A stretch of DNA of 39,846 bases, from positions 1-39,846 of the forward strand of contig JAOAIP010000027.1 of the NCBI GenBank assembly GCA_026414605.1, written 5' to 3'. This DNA comes from Bacteroidia bacterium (GTDB taxonomy: Bacteria; Bacteroidota; Bacteroidia; B-17B0; Aurantibacillaceae). Position numbers and translations under genes: made by a program. Below are positions 17,475 to 26,687 of the stretch, one piece after another; positions within the stretch are counted from its first letter, which is position 1, and each line of letters starts with the position of its first letter. Below the pieces are notes generated by a model. It did no database searches. It was not told the DNA's origin and saw nothing but the letters and a program-made list of their open reading frames with translations.

Positions 17475-18875
17475 TTATTGTTTAATAAATTTTTCACGAT
17501 AAAATATCTGTTGGTCTTTAAATATCTCAATAAAATAAATTCCTGCAGGATATGAACTTGTTTCTATGTTAAATGAATTTGTATTTACTTGTTTTTCAAA
17601 CATCACTCTTCCTGTAACATCTCTTATTTTAATATCATAATTAGAAAGCGGACAAGAAATGCTTAATTGATCATTTACAGGGTTAGGAAATACTAATACA
17701 GAAGCATTAAAATTATTTTCACCAATAGATGCAAAAGGGTCTTTTGTATACCAAATAGGCGATGTAACTATTCTTTGACCGTCTTGCTGAATGATTTCTA
17801 TAAAATAATATCTTTGTGAATTATTAGGTAATGTGCTATCAACATACGATAAAAGATTTGTATTTTTAGTAGAATAAATAACTACTGGATAACTATTAGT
17901 ACCTGAATAGCCAGACCATATCTTTATACTATCTGCGGTTTCTCCATCTCCATCGTTATGTACTACGGTAATCGTTGGATTTACAGAGGCAGTAGAGATA
18001 TTACCCATTATTTCAGTACCATTTATCTTGAAATCAATTTTGGCATTCCAATCATCACTGCCATAAAAGTGCATATTTTTCATTGCCCAAAATAGATTAG
18101 AAGTCGTCAAAGAAGGGGCTACTATCACTAATCTTCCCCCATTACTTCTACCAAAAGTTGTATAATGATTGTCATGATCATATCCTGCACCTACTTTATA
18201 TCCTTTAGATAGTAATCTTTTATAATAATCCATATAATCTCCTGAAGGATAATCAGAATAAGAAGTATTAGTACTCATTGCTACTCCACTTCTAAAAGGT
18301 ACTCCTACAATAGCAGAATCATAAGATGCATTATAAGGATTTGTAGCCAAATATTTAAAATCTGTAGTATAAGGATGTGCCAAATAACAAAAAGCATTAG
18401 GATTGTTATTAACTTTTTTAAAAAGACCGTCATAGTCCGTTTGTGCATTGTAAATATCATAATTTCCCGATTCCCATCCAATCAGTTGATTTCCAAATCC
18501 ATAAACCACAACATGCCCATTTGTTGATGAAGAAACGCCCCATTCCATCCCCCACAAACATAAAAATACATTCTCTTGATTAGCCGCTAATGCTTCATTG
18601 TAACCCTGATGATACTTTGCTATTTGCATTCCAGCAGTAGAGTGATTATGTTCAGAAATACCTAAAAAATCAAAATGTTGAGACGCTTTTGCGTAATTAA
18701 AACTACAGGTTGGATTATTACATCCCGATGTAGCATAATCTTTATTCCCATCTGAATAATAAGTATGGGCATGCAAGTTTCCAAAGTAATAATTAAGTGT
18801 TTGAGAATGATAAGCACTATAATTTATCATTATTTGGAATGAAGTTACAGAAATTAAAACTACTAACTTTTTCAT
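17475..18875 (-). CDS. Secreted PHP-domain metallohydrolase with T9SS type A sorting domain
   Basis: This 466-aa protein has a signal peptide (~1-24) and a PHP (CehA/McbA-like) domain (~27-290) with the full ligand set: His35/His37 in 'NLHAHTYYSDG', Glu75 in 'SEHNH', Glu111 in 'WGMEWG', His167 in 'LAHPY' and Asp233/His237 in 'GYDHDNH'. A beta domain (~290-380) precedes a C-terminal T9SS type A sorting domain (~392-466: 'VFPNPVNDQLSI...PAGIYFIEIF'). PHP enzymes are phosphoesterases; here the enzyme should be exported to the surface or released. It heads an operon with a solute-binding lipoprotein (3 bp downstream). Substrate is unknown. Confidence 0.88.
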   Translation of the reverse strand: MKKLVVLISVTSFQIMINYSAYHSQTLNYYFGNLHAHTYYSDGNKDYATSGCNNPTCSFNYAKASQHFDFLGISEHNHSTAGMQIAKYHQGYNEALAANQENVFLCLWGMEWGVSSSTNGHVVVYGFGNQLIGWESGNYDIYNAQTDYDGLFKKVNNNPNAFCYLAHPYTTDFKYLATNPYNASYDSAIVGVPFRSGVAMSTNTSYSDYPSGDYMDYYKRLLSKGYKVGAGYDHDNHYTTFGRSNGGRLVIVAPSLTTSNLFWAMKNMHFYGSDDWNAKIDFKINGTEIMGNISTASVNPTITVVHNDGDGETADSIKIWSGYSGTNSYPVVIYSTKNTNLLSYVDSTLPNNSQRYYFIEIIQQDGQRIVTSPIWYTKDPFASIGENNFNASVLVFPNPVNDQLSISCPLSNYDIKIRDVTGRVMFEKQVNTNSFNIETSSYPAGIYFIEIFKDQQIFYREKFIKQ

Positions 18876-18892
18876 AAAAAAATATTATGCCC

Positions 18893-18924
18893 CAAATTTA
18901 CATTAAAAAAAGGGGATTTTCAAT
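18893..18924 (-). promoter_or_regulatory. Bacteroidota-type promoter for the PHP operon
   Basis: The minus strand reads ATTG (18924-18921), a 20-bp spacer, then TAAATTTG (18900-18893), a full match to TAnnTTTG. The coding start at 18875 is 17 bases beyond the -7 box. The -33 box is one base off the TTTG consensus. Confidence 0.5.
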
Positions 18925-19074
18925 GATTTAATGATTATACTTTTTTAATAAATGCTAAAAATTGCTATTTAATAGACAAATGCTTTTTATTAAACAATAA
19001 AAAGGCAAAAAATGATCATTAGAAATAACAAAAACTTTAATAACTACTTAATCGTTTAAAAAATCATACAATTG

Positions 19075-19107
19075 TTTGGAAAATTAAAAATATTTATTGT
19101 ATCTTTG
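19075..19107 (+). promoter_or_regulatory. Promoter of rplS
   Basis: TTTG at 19075-19078 and TATCTTTG at 19100-19107 are separated by 21 bp, matching the Bacteroidota sigma-ABfr pattern TTTG / TAnnTTTG. Transcription should begin near 19110-19113, giving a short leader of about 15-18 bases before the ATG at 19128. Confidence 0.7.
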
Positions 19108-19127
19108 CCCCCTCAAAATTTACATTT

Positions 19128-19517
19128 ATGTCAAAGTTATTAGAAGAGATCAAAAAAGAATTGGCTGTAAAAGTATCTCACCCTGAGTTTAAAGCAGGCG
19201 ATACCATCACTGTTCATTATAAAATTAAAGAAGGTGATAAAGAAAGAATTCAGAATTTCACAGGTGTTGTGATTCAAATTAAAAATGAATCTCCTACTCG
19301 TACATTTACAGTAAGAAAAGTGGCTCACGGCGTTGGCGTTGAGAGAATATTTCCTTTTAATTCTCCATACATTGAAAAAATTGATGTTGTAAAAAGAGGT
19401 AAAGTTCGCAGAGCAAGAATTTACTATGTAAGAAATTTAAGTGGTAAGTCCGCAAGAATTAAAGAAAGAATTAATTTCAAAGAACAAGAACAAACTACTC
19501 CTGTAAGTGCTGAATAA
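19128..19517 (+). CDS. rplS: 50S ribosomal protein L19
   Basis: This 129-aa protein is the L19 subunit found at the 30S/50S interface. The central conserved pattern is present: '[29 protein letters not shown]' (~residues 20-48), then '[22 protein letters not shown]' and '[24 protein letters not shown]'. The C-terminal tail is Glu/Gln-rich. It is a single-gene unit: a strong promoter match lies 20 bp upstream and a hairpin-plus-T terminator 18 bp downstream. No trmD or rpsP neighbours are seen. Confidence 0.97.
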   Translation: MSKLLEEIKKELAVKVSHPEFKAGDTITVHYKIKEGDKERIQNFTGVVIQIKNESPTRTFTVRKVAHGVGVERIFPFNSPYIEKIDVVKRGKVRRARIYYVRNLSGKSARIKERINFKEQEQTTPVSAE

Positions 19518-19535
19518 TTTGATATCCTAAACCAT

Positions 19536-19562
19536 AAGAGGGGGCTCAATGCCCCCTTTTTT
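19536..19562 (+). terminator. Rho-independent terminator after rplS
   Basis: A 7-bp perfect GC-rich stem (AGGGGGC at 19539-19545, GCCCCCT at 19551-19557) with a 5-base loop is followed by a T run to 19562. It lies 18 bp after the rplS stop. Confidence 0.92.
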
Positions 19563-19656
19563 ATTTCTACTATGTTGTAAAAATTTTAAACTAAAAAGAT
19601 ATTACAAAAAAATGGTTTGTAATTTTAATACATTCGCAGCGTTTTAAAATTTGTTT

Positions 19657-20664
19657 ATGAAAATAGGTTTAGTCGGTCTCGGTTATTTAGGAAAAATTCA
19701 TCTCAAACTACTTGTAGAGTTATTAAAAGAAGGGAAAATATCAAGCATTGGCATATTTGATATCAACGAAGCAGAAAAATTGCGATTAGCCAACGAATAT
19801 TCCGTCAAATCTTATAACTCATTACAAGAGTTAATTTTGGACAATGACATTGTAGACATTGTTACACCGGGCGAAACCCATTTTGATATAGCACATATGT
19901 GTTTGAAACACAAAAGACATATTTTTATAGAAAAACCTGCTACCAAAACCGTTGAACAATCTGTTGAATTAAAACGACTAGCAGAAGAACAAAATGTACT
20001 TATTCAAGTAGGACACGTTGAGCGATTTAATCCTGCTTTTGTAGCCACACAAAAATTTTTTCATCAACCTATATTTATAGAAGTCCATCGTTTGGCATTG
20101 TATAATCCGAGAGGAACCGATGTATCGGTTACTCTTGATTTAATGATTCACGATTTAGATTTAATCCTCAATGTTAATCCTCACAAAGTTAAAAACATCT
20201 ATGCTAATGGTATTGAAATAGTAAGCCCAACTACTGACATTGCAAATGTACGATTGGAATTTGAAAATGGCAGTGTAGCAAATATTACAACCAGCCGCTT
20301 ATCGTTGAAAAATATGCGAAAATTTAGAGTATTCCAAAAAACTGCATACATATCTATTGACTTATTAGAAAAAAAATCTGAAATAGTACACATCAAAGAA
20401 GTAGATAATACAACCCCAGAAGATGCACTTATACTTTCTCCAGGAAATGGCATACCTGATAAAGAAATTGTAATAGAAAAGCCCGAAATTTTACCCATAA
20501 ATGCAATAAAAGAAGAACTTCAATCGTTTATTTATTCAATACAATTAGGGAAAAAACCAATTGTTACCATTGATGATGCTATTCAAGTCATTGACTTGGC
20601 TTACAAAATTGAAGACATTATTTATCAAAACAAATTAGCCGTCCTATCAAGCAATACTCATTAA
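19657..20664 (+). CDS. Gfo/Idh/MocA-family oxidoreductase
   Basis: This is an NAD(P)-dependent sugar dehydrogenase-like protein. The Rossmann fingerprint 'GLVGLGYLGKIH' sits at the N-terminus, 'EKPATKTVEQS' (the EKP motif) follows near residue 98, and the C-terminal alpha/beta domain has 'DLMIHDLDLIL' near 168-178. The ATG at 19657 (MKIGLVG) is preferred over an in-frame TTG two codons upstream because it places the fingerprint at the usual distance from the N-terminus. It leads a three-gene + strand run with a lipoprotein and a glycosylphosphotransferase, so oxidation of a nucleotide sugar for surface glycans (WlbA/MviM-like) is plausible but unproven. Confidence 0.88.
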   Translation: MKIGLVGLGYLGKIHLKLLVELLKEGKISSIGIFDINEAEKLRLANEYSVKSYNSLQELILDNDIVDIVTPGETHFDIAHMCLKHKRHIFIEKPATKTVEQSVELKRLAEEQNVLIQVGHVERFNPAFVATQKFFHQPIFIEVHRLALYNPRGTDVSVTLDLMIHDLDLILNVNPHKVKNIYANGIEIVSPTTDIANVRLEFENGSVANITTSRLSLKNMRKFRVFQKTAYISIDLLEKKSEIVHIKEVDNTTPEDALILSPGNGIPDKEIVIEKPEILPINAIKEELQSFIYSIQLGKKPIVTIDDAIQVIDLAYKIEDIIYQNKLAVLSSNTH

Positions 20665-20686
20665 TTATTTTTCTACGATTGAAAAA

Positions 20687-21679
20687 ATGAAAAGTCCATT
20701 TTTGAAATATCTCTTTTTACAAAAAACGAGTTGTTATCAGTATAAAGATATTAAGTCCAAATCGTTTTACGTTTTTTTGAAAAAAGCCCATTCATTACCA
20801 ATATCTACATCTATCTATTACACAATATTGTTCGTGTTGGTTGGCTTGATTTTTACACAATGCAATAAATCCAAACTACAAGCCCCTGCACCATTTTATT
20901 TAAACATTCCTTCTGTAAGTATTTATACTTTAAGTAATCAAGGTACCAGCAATCACAAAATCACAGAAATATGGGTCTATGAAAATGGGCAATACAAAGG
21001 GGCTTATCCAATAGGTCGTAATATCCCCATCACATCTACTTCTGCTAAATTAAAACTTTTTGCAGGTATAAAAAAAGATGGATTATCTGCGGTTAGAATT
21101 ATATATCCCTTTTATGCACCTATTGAAATAGACACGAGTGCAAGTGTGAATGAAATTATTTATCGTCCCTTGTCTTTTCAATATAAAGCAGGCATTCAAT
21201 TTAAGTGGTTGGAAGATTTTGAAAACTTTGGCGGCATAAGCGGTATCACCATTGTCAAAGGAACTGCATCCGATACAAATTTGGTAGTATTGGATAAAAG
21301 CAATAATCCTTCTGCAGATGTTTTTGAAGGCAACAAATGTATGCTGATAGCAGTGGATAACAATAAACCCTATGCTTATTTACAATCGGCTAATACTTAT
21401 ACTTTATCTTATGATGCCACTTATTTAGAACTTAATTACAAATGCAATCAAACTTTTGAAATTGGTTTATTTAGTGGGATATTGACCAAGTCAGTGATTA
21501 ATTTAATTTCCACATCAGGTAAGTGGAACAAAATATACATTGACCTTACTCCTTATCTCGCCTTATTGGGCGGCACACCTACTAACAATTCCATTGGCTT
21601 ATACTTTAAGGTATACAAAGCCAATGATGTTTCAAAAGGTGAAATTTTAATAGACAATATCAAGTTAATTAGTTATTAG
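20687..21679 (+). CDS. Lipoprotein of unknown function in the polysaccharide segment
   Basis: I do not recognise this 330-aa protein. A hydrophobic helix (residues ~43-58, SIYYTILFVLVGLIFTQC) ends in a plausible lipobox with Cys59, preceded by an unusually long, basic 40-residue N-terminus. No in-frame ATG lies between the first Met and the cysteine, so either the signal is long or a non-ATG start is used. The mature part is beta-rich and may hold two sandwich domains (~75-165 and ~170-330), the second resembling carbohydrate-binding jelly rolls ('LISTSGKWNKIYIDLTPYL', 'GEILIDNIKLISY'). It lies 22 bp after the oxidoreductase gene and 8 bp before the glycosylphosphotransferase gene. Confidence 0.75.
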   Translation: MKSPFLKYLFLQKTSCYQYKDIKSKSFYVFLKKAHSLPISTSIYYTILFVLVGLIFTQCNKSKLQAPAPFYLNIPSVSIYTLSNQGTSNHKITEIWVYENGQYKGAYPIGRNIPITSTSAKLKLFAGIKKDGLSAVRIIYPFYAPIEIDTSASVNEIIYRPLSFQYKAGIQFKWLEDFENFGGISGITIVKGTASDTNLVVLDKSNNPSADVFEGNKCMLIAVDNNKPYAYLQSANTYTLSYDATYLELNYKCNQTFEIGLFSGILTKSVINLISTSGKWNKIYIDLTPYLALLGGTPTNNSIGLYFKVYKANDVSKGEILIDNIKLISY

Positions 21680-21687
21680 TTCTTACA

Positions 21688-23109
21688 ATGAATCGCAAAA
21701 AGTATACATATCTTAATGTCTTAATAGATTTTTTATCTGCAGCCATTGCTTGGACATTATTTTATGTTTATCGTAAATACAACATTGATTATTTCAAAAC
21801 TTATGTAGAACCCAAGGTTATATTTGACTCACAGTATTGGTTGTCTATTTTCATTGTTCCTTGTTTTTGGTTATTAATGTATTATCTCTCTGGACATTAC
21901 AATGATGTTTTAAGACGTTCAAGAATAAATGAATTATATCAAATTTTATTTGCATCTATTTTAGGGACTATTTTATTATTTTTTAATTTATTACTTGACG
22001 ATTATGTGGCGAATTACAGATATTATTACAAATCTGTTTCTACTTTGTTTTTATTTCATTTTTCAATCACAGCACTTGGAAGATTTATTTTATCTACACA
22101 CATTAATAACAAAATTCACTCAAGAGAATGGGGCTTTCCAACACTTATTGTAGGAAGCAACCAAAGAGCCGTTGATATACTTAAAGAAATTAATAAATTG
22201 AGAAAAAGCATTGGTTTTGACATAAAAGGATTTGTACATATTGAAGGTAGCAATGGATTTTCAGATGAACTTAAAAAGATGATACCTCACCTTGGAGAAT
22301 TTCATTCTATTCAAAAGATTATCAAAGATTATCAAATTGAAGAAATTATTATTGCTATTGAAACCAATGAACACGACAAACTCAATGAAATAATTAATGA
22401 TTTGTATTACTTAGATGTGCATATTCATTTAGTACCTGATACTTACGATTTGTTGACAGGGCAAGTAAAATTAGATGCTGTAGAATCATTGCCATTAATT
22501 AATTTAGAAATAGTACCAATGAAACCGTGGCAATGGGCAATGAAACGTTTTTTTGATATTGTATTATCATTATTTGTTTTAATCACATTTAGTTGGTTAT
22601 ACATTATTTTGGCAATCCTAGTCAAACTTACATCCAAAGGTCCGATTATATTTCAACAAGAGAGAGTGGGAAAAAATGGCAAACGATTTATGATCTATAA
22701 ATTTCGTACGATGTATACAGATGCAGAAAAAAATGGCCCTGCTTTATCTTCTGATAATGATCCTCGTATCACTCCTTTTGGAAAATTTTTAAGAAAAACA
22801 CGATTGGACGAACTGCCTCAATTTATCAATGTTTTGAAAGGAGATATGAGTGTAGTAGGACCTCGTCCTGAAAGAGAATATTACATACAACAAATTATTC
22901 AAAAAGCACCACATTATAAATTATTACATAAAATAAAACCTGGCATTACATCTTGGGGACAAGTCAAATATGGTTATGCATCAAACATTGATCAAATGAT
23001 AGAAAGGATGAAATACGACATTCTTTACTTAAAGAATATGTCTGTATTACTAGATATTAAAATTTTAATTCACACGATTTTAGTGATTATCCAAGGGAAA
23101 GGGAAATAG
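21688..23109 (+). CDS. Exopolysaccharide polyprenyl glycosylphosphotransferase (WcaJ/WbaP-like)
   Basis: This 473-aa membrane protein starts glycan assembly by moving a sugar-1-phosphate from a nucleotide sugar to undecaprenyl phosphate. Four or five N-terminal helices (~10-140) and a CoA-binding-like Rossmann domain (~150-260) precede the catalytic bacterial sugar transferase domain (~283-473). That domain has a re-entrant helix 'KRFFDIVLSLFVL', then 'GPIIFQQERVGKNGK', 'IYKFRTMYTDAE', 'TRLDELPQFINVLKGDMSVVGPRPE' and 'KPGITSWGQV', all hallmark motifs. It ends the + run and faces the GT2 gene across 21 bp. No downstream glycosyltransferases, Wzx or Wzy lie in the window. Confidence 0.93.
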   Translation: MNRKKYTYLNVLIDFLSAAIAWTLFYVYRKYNIDYFKTYVEPKVIFDSQYWLSIFIVPCFWLLMYYLSGHYNDVLRRSRINELYQILFASILGTILLFFNLLLDDYVANYRYYYKSVSTLFLFHFSITALGRFILSTHINNKIHSREWGFPTLIVGSNQRAVDILKEINKLRKSIGFDIKGFVHIEGSNGFSDELKKMIPHLGEFHSIQKIIKDYQIEEIIIAIETNEHDKLNEIINDLYYLDVHIHLVPDTYDLLTGQVKLDAVESLPLINLEIVPMKPWQWAMKRFFDIVLSLFVLITFSWLYIILAILVKLTSKGPIIFQQERVGKNGKRFMIYKFRTMYTDAEKNGPALSSDNDPRITPFGKFLRKTRLDELPQFINVLKGDMSVVGPRPEREYYIQQIIQKAPHYKLLHKIKPGITSWGQVKYGYASNIDQMIERMKYDILYLKNMSVLLDIKILIHTILVIIQGKGK

Positions 23110-23130
23110 TTTAACCTCCTATACTTGTTA

Positions 23131-23844
23131 CTAATCGTATTTTTTAAACCGCATTTTGAGTACACCCCATAATGCTTCTTTGAAAATTTTAATACTCATT
23201 TTACTTTGTCCTTTTTCTCTATCTTTGAATATAATAGGTACTTCTGTTATCTTAAAGCCACGTTTGTAGGCAGCGTATTTCATTTCTATTTGAAAAGCAT
23301 AACCCGTAAATTGAATACTATTTAAATCAATACTTTGTAATACTTCTCGCCTATAACATTTAAATCCTGCTGTAGTATCTTTTACTGGAAACCACAAAAC
23401 TGCACGCACATACAAGGATGCGAAATAACTCATCAAAACCCGGCTTAATGGCCAATCTTTAACCTTGCCATCCTTACAATAACGAGACCCTATAGCCATG
23501 TCATAACCATTTAAGCAGGCCTCTTTCAAACGTATCAAGTCCTGCGGCGGATGGCTAAAATCACAATCCATTTCAAAAATAAACTGATAATTTCTTTCTA
23601 ATGCCCACTTGAATCCTGCAATATACGCTCTTCCTAATCCATCCTTTGCTTTGCGAGACAATAAAAACAAACGATTAGGGTATTCAGAAATTAATTTATT
23701 CACAATATCGGCAGTTCCGTCTGGCGAATTATCATCTACAATTAAAACATCAAAAGCAGAAGGCAAAGCCATAATAGTGCGAATCATTGGATCCACATTC
23801 TCTCTTTCATTATAGGTAGGTATGATAACTAAACTATCAGACAT
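23131..23844 (-). CDS. Polyprenol-phosphate mannosyltransferase-like GT2 (DPM1-like)
   Basis: This 237-aa family 2 glycosyltransferase matches the DPM1/Ppm1 branch: 'VIIPTYNERENV' at the N-terminus, 'VDDNSPDGT' (Asp37, Asp38) for nucleotide binding, 'EMDCDFSHPP' (Asp93-x-Asp95) for metal, then 'IGSRYCKDGKVKDWPLSR' and 'KCYRREVLQSID'. It lacks the C-terminal membrane helices of fused forms, so it is the single-domain type. Members make polyprenyl-phosphate sugars used as donors for glycan or protein glycosylation. It starts 40 bp after the topoisomerase gene, with no promoter seen between them, so it is likely read from that transcript. Confidence 0.9.
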   Translation of the reverse strand: MSDSLVIIPTYNERENVDPMIRTIMALPSAFDVLIVDDNSPDGTADIVNKLISEYPNRLFLLSRKAKDGLGRAYIAGFKWALERNYQFIFEMDCDFSHPPQDLIRLKEACLNGYDMAIGSRYCKDGKVKDWPLSRVLMSYFASLYVRAVLWFPVKDTTAGFKCYRREVLQSIDLNSIQFTGYAFQIEMKYAAYKRGFKITEVPIIFKDREKGQSKMSIKIFKEALWGVLKMRFKKYD

Positions 23845-23884
23845 TATTATTTTTCACTAAGTTAATCAAGGTATTTTTACAAAA

Positions 23885-26503
23885 TTACAAATCAAAATTG
23901 ATTTGTCCAAGCCCTCCAGGTAGGTTTTTAGAATTCAATTTTTCTAATGCTCTTTTGTGAAGTTCTTCGGGAGAAAGTTCTATTTCATTATCGTTTTGAT
24001 TTTGCAAAAATTCTTTGGCTTCTTTAATTTCTTCGGGTTCTTCTAATAAGATATTTTTGATTTTATGAGTACTTAATTTTTTTCCTTTGGCTTTAATACT
24101 TACTAATGGGGCTTTTTCTTCTATGTTAACATATTCTTCAGGTATTTCTTTTCCCTTTTCTTTTGCAAATTGCAATTTGATTTTAGGCGAATCTATTGAA
24201 GTAATTAATTCAATATACGAATCAGGATGTTCGTTTATAATCATTATTTTTGAAGAAGTGGGTTCTACTTTGAATCGTTTAATAAAATAAGATTTGCTTT
24301 CACCATCAAAATAAATAATAGTATAAACAGCATCTGCATCATACTTATCTACTAAAATAGTATTATCATCAAAAAATGCAAGTACATCAGGAGATATAAG
24401 TTTATAATAACCATTTTTGGTAATAGCAATTACTTTATCATCGGGATAAAAAGCCCCAAGATACTTTCCAATTTCTTGTTGATTGAGTTTATTAGTGGAT
24501 GAGTCGTACCACCAGTTTTCGGCTTGAATTTGACCTGCTGATTTTTCTTTTAATAAAACTTTAGCGATAGGATATTTTGTCAATATATTTCCAATAGCCC
24601 CTCTGCCTTTTACATCAATAGATGCAAAATCAAACTCTATTTCTGTTTTTCGGGCACCGCTATTTGGTTTTAGCAGTATAATTATTTTTTCGGTCTCGCC
24701 ATTTGGATTGACAGATAAGTAAATCACTTTTGAATTGGGTGTTCCTTTGGTCAATAAATACTCTTTATCTCTTGTAACACCACCGATATTAAATCGTTTT
24801 ACAAAGTACACACCCTTTGGTCCATCTCTATAAATCATATTATAGATGGTGCGGTCATCATTTCGCTTAAATATCCCTGCGTATAAGATGTTTTTTCCAA
24901 TGTACACTTTATCTACCACTTTCACTACTTTCATTATACCTTCTTCTGTAATAGCAATGATTTCGTCATTATCACTGCACTCACATAAAAATTCATTTTT
25001 TCGCAAAGAAGTACCAATAAATCCTTCTGATCTATCAATGTATAATCGTTGATTGGCAATGCTAATTTCTGATTTTTGAACTTGATGTAAGGTGCGAATT
25101 TCTGTTCTTCTTTCCTTTCCTTTTCCGTACTTGCGTTTTAATTCTTTGAAATACTCAATTGTATAATCCACAATATTATCTAAGTGATACTGCGTTTGTT
25201 TGATTTTTTCATTGAGTTCATTTATTAATTCATCGGCTTTTGCACTATCAAAGCGAGTAATACGAATCATTGGTATTTGCGTCAATTTCTGTAAATCATT
25301 ATCATTCAAAGGGCGAATTAATTGCTTTTTATATTTGTCAAATCGTTTATACAGATATTCATATAATTGTTCTTTTGAATCAAATTTTTTGAAATCAATG
25401 TACATTTCTTCTTTTATAAAAATCTTTTCAATAGAAGCAAAATGCCATTTTTCTTTGAGTTCATTAAGTTCAATTTCTAATTCTTTTTTGAGTAACTCTA
25501 AGGTTCTATTAGCAGAATATCTAAGCATTTCAGAAACGCCCATAAATCTTGGCTTGTCATCTTGAATAACCACTGCGTTTGGAGATATAGTCATTTCGCA
25601 TTGTGTATAAGCATACAGTGCTTCTATTGTTACATCAGGACTTACATCAGGATGCAGATGTAAAACAATTTCAACATTATCTGAAGTATTATCCTCAATT
25701 TTTTTGATTTTCAATTTTCCTTTTTCATTGGCAGCAACAATACTATCTATCAGAGCGGTAGTTGTTGTTTCATAAGGTATTTCAGTAATAACAATTGTTT
25801 TGCTATTAAGTTCTTTGATTCTTGCACGAATTTTAATTTTTCCACCACGCTTACCATCGTTGTACGCACTTACATCAATAATTCCTCCCGTTGGAAAATC
25901 AGGATAAATCTCCACCTTTTTCCCTTTTAATGCGGCAATAGAAGCATCTATGAGTTCATTAAAATTATGGGGTAAAATTTTGCAAGACAAGCCCACGGCT
26001 ATACCTTCTACGCCCATTGCTAATAATAAAGGAAACTTAACAGGTAAAGTAATAGGTTCTTTGTTTCGTCCATCATAACTCAACTGCCATTGGGTGGTTT
26101 TAGGATTAAATACAACCTCTAATGCAAAAGGCGTCAACCGGGCTTCAATATAACGAGCAGCAGCAGCACTGTCTCCAGTTAAGATATTTCCCCAGTTTCC
26201 TTGTGTATCTACGAGCAATTCCTTTTGACCCATACCTACCAAGGCATCGGTAATACTGGCATCTCCATGAGGGTGATATTTCATTGTATTACCAATAATA
26301 TTTGCCACTTTGTTGTATCGCCCATCTTCCATTTCCCACATACTATGCAGGATACGTCTTTGTACTGGTTTTAACCCATCATCAATATGTGGGACGGCTC
26401 TTTCTAATATAACATAAGAAGCATAATCAATAAACCAATCTTTATAGAGTTCAGAAACGTGCTTAATACTTTCTAATTCATTATGATTATGTGCTTCACT
26501 CAT
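23885..26503 (-). CDS. parC: Topoisomerase IV subunit A-type protein
   Basis: This 872-aa type IIA topoisomerase breakage-reunion subunit decatenates and relaxes DNA. The winged-helix part has 'DGLKPVQRRILHSMWEM' (43-58) and the catalytic tyrosine Tyr118 in 'AAARYIEARLTPF'. A long coiled-coil region lies near 340-480, followed by a degenerate beta-pinwheel C-terminal part (~490-800). No GyrA box (QxRGGxG) is visible, which favours ParC over GyrA. The ATPase partner (parE) is not in the window. Its promoter candidate overlaps the divergent region shared with the E1 dehydrogenase gene. Confidence 0.9.
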   Translation of the reverse strand: MSEAHNHNELESIKHVSELYKDWFIDYASYVILERAVPHIDDGLKPVQRRILHSMWEMEDGRYNKVANIIGNTMKYHPHGDASITDALVGMGQKELLVDTQGNWGNILTGDSAAAARYIEARLTPFALEVVFNPKTTQWQLSYDGRNKEPITLPVKFPLLLAMGVEGIAVGLSCKILPHNFNELIDASIAALKGKKVEIYPDFPTGGIIDVSAYNDGKRGGKIKIRARIKELNSKTIVITEIPYETTTTALIDSIVAANEKGKLKIKKIEDNTSDNVEIVLHLHPDVSPDVTIEALYAYTQCEMTISPNAVVIQDDKPRFMGVSEMLRYSANRTLELLKKELEIELNELKEKWHFASIEKIFIKEEMYIDFKKFDSKEQLYEYLYKRFDKYKKQLIRPLNDNDLQKLTQIPMIRITRFDSAKADELINELNEKIKQTQYHLDNIVDYTIEYFKELKRKYGKGKERRTEIRTLHQVQKSEISIANQRLYIDRSEGFIGTSLRKNEFLCECSDNDEIIAITEEGIMKVVKVVDKVYIGKNILYAGIFKRNDDRTIYNMIYRDGPKGVYFVKRFNIGGVTRDKEYLLTKGTPNSKVIYLSVNPNGETEKIIILLKPNSGARKTEIEFDFASIDVKGRGAIGNILTKYPIAKVLLKEKSAGQIQAENWWYDSSTNKLNQQEIGKYLGAFYPDDKVIAITKNGYYKLISPDVLAFFDDNTILVDKYDADAVYTIIYFDGESKSYFIKRFKVEPTSSKIMIINEHPDSYIELITSIDSPKIKLQFAKEKGKEIPEEYVNIEEKAPLVSIKAKGKKLSTHKIKNILLEEPEEIKEAKEFLQNQNDNEIELSPEELHKRALEKLNSKNLPGGLGQINFDL

Positions 26504-26519
26504 TGCTTACTTTTGGCGG

Positions 26520-26527
26520 CAAAGATA
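26520..26527 (-). promoter_or_regulatory. -7 promoter element for the topoisomerase gene
   Basis: The minus strand reads TATCTTTG at 26527-26520, a perfect TAnnTTTG match ending 17 bases before the ATG at 26503. The -33 region is only a T run (about 26554-26551), so that half is weak. Confidence 0.5.
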
Positions 26528-26687
26528 GTTTTTAATTAAAATACTTTTTGAAAAAAGAAAATCAGAAAATATTCTAAAAATTAGGAATTAGAGATAAATA
26601 CTTATCAATTTTCTTCCCACTCACTTTTTATTTTACATTTAAATATGAAGTCCTTATATTGCCTGCGGATCTAAAAGATTTTTTCCA

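Noticed and set aside
18876-19127. tRNA or small RNA in the divergent gap before rplS
   Set aside because: I see only A/T-rich sequence and the two promoters, with no cloverleaf or T-loop GTTCGA-like sequence.
19651-19656. TTG start two codons upstream of the Gfo/Idh/MocA ATG
   Set aside because: The ATG at 19657 places the Rossmann fingerprint at the normal distance from the N-terminus.
26655-26662. TATATTGC as a -7 box for the E1 dehydrogenase gene
   Set aside because: Spacing to a TTTT at 26631 is acceptable, but both boxes are off consensus, so evidence is too thin for a feature.
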